Shown piece after piece: positions 5,037 through 5,207 of a stretch of DNA of 5,207 bases. Origin of the DNA: Treponema sp. (GTDB taxonomy: Bacteria > Spirochaetota > Spirochaetia > Treponematales > Breznakiellaceae). The position numbers and the translations under genes are program-made. The DNA is taken from the NCBI GenBank assembly GCA_031276685.1, contig JAISMQ010000004.1, positions 1 through 5,207 on the forward strand. Reading direction: 5' to 3'. Below the pieces are notes generated by a model. It ran no database searches. It was not told the origin of the DNA and saw nothing but the letters and a program-made list of their open reading frames with translations. Every line of letters begins with the position of its first letter. Position 1 is the stretch's first letter.

Positions 5037-5207
5037 TTACTTCTTGATGTTGTAAAAGGCCTTTTTCCCCGCGTATTCGGCAACGCCTTCCAGCTCTTCC
5101 TCGATGCGGATAAGCTGGTTGTACTTGCAGACGCGGTCCGTGCGGCTCATCGACCCGGTCTTGATCTGCCCGGTTTCCAGCCCCACCACGAGGTCCGCGA
5201 TAAAGGT
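5037..5207 (-). CDS. eno: Enolase, C-terminal 56 residues (partial)
   Basis: Enolase converts 2-phosphoglycerate to phosphoenolpyruvate in glycolysis. The visible part runs from TFIADLVVGLETGQIKTGS through SMSRTDRVCKYNQLIRIEEEL to the end AFYNIKK. It matches the enolase C-terminus closely: the SR pair (S and R after KTGSM) that contacts the substrate phosphate, and the Lys of the KYNQLIRIEE segment, which corresponds to the substrate-binding Lys of E. coli enolase. The catalytic base Lys and the metal ligands lie beyond the window edge. The frame is intact to the right end, so the gene is cut by the window and not broken. It is transcribed towards the PHP gene and has its own terminator in the convergent gap. 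Codon use is like its neighbours. Confidence 0.97.
   Translation of the reverse strand, partial: TFIADLVVGLETGQIKTGSMSRTDRVCKYNQLIRIEEELEGVAEYAGKKAFYNIKK

Noticed and set aside
1..5207. CRISPR array, tRNA, rRNA or insertion-sequence ends
   Set aside because: No spaced palindromic repeats, cloverleaf sequence, transposase motif or terminal inverted repeats were seen. The only tandem array is the coding pentapeptide repeat in parB.

Overview
The window is GC-rich (about 60% by eye), close-packed bacterial chromosome with five complete protein genes and partly truncated ends. The best guess for the source is a spirochaete of the Treponema lineage, perhaps a termite-gut-type treponeme. This rests on the general look of the ParA, ParB and enolase proteins and on the gene content. 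No single marker proves it.

Layout: (1) 1-51 is probably the last 16 codons of a plus-strand gene that enters from the left. (2) 133-1858, minus strand, is a parA-parB chromosome-segregation operon whose two genes overlap by 11 bases. (3) 1859-1923 is a short divergent intergenic region with a perfect TATAAT box that appears to drive parA. (4) 1924-4890, plus strand, is a tight run of four genes: a Cof-type HAD phosphatase, a protein joining two CBS domains to a GHKL/RsbW-like ATPase domain, a small DRTGG-type protein, and a PHP-family metallohydrolase. Gaps between the last three genes are zero or negative. (5) 4891-5036 is a convergent intergenic region with a degenerate direct repeat and a clear intrinsic terminator for the minus-strand gene. 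(6) 5037-5207 is the C-terminal 56 codons of enolase on the minus strand.

Functionally, ParA and ParB form a Soj/Spo0J-type system: the CTP-dependent parS clamp ParB and its partner ATPase ParA. The CBS-ATPase, DRTGG and PHP genes resemble a set that in anaerobes such as Clostridia and Thermotogae sits beside [FeFe]-hydrogenase genes. It is thought to be regulatory or maturation-related, but its role is not established. Here no hydrogenase, Fe-S or NuoE-like gene follows; the run ends against convergent enolase. This orphan signalling cassette, with its CBS-ATPase fusion, is the part most worth following up. Other oddities are an Asp-to-Glu change at a catalytic position in ParA, a pentapeptide minisatellite in the ParB linker, and a possibly leaderless parA transcript.
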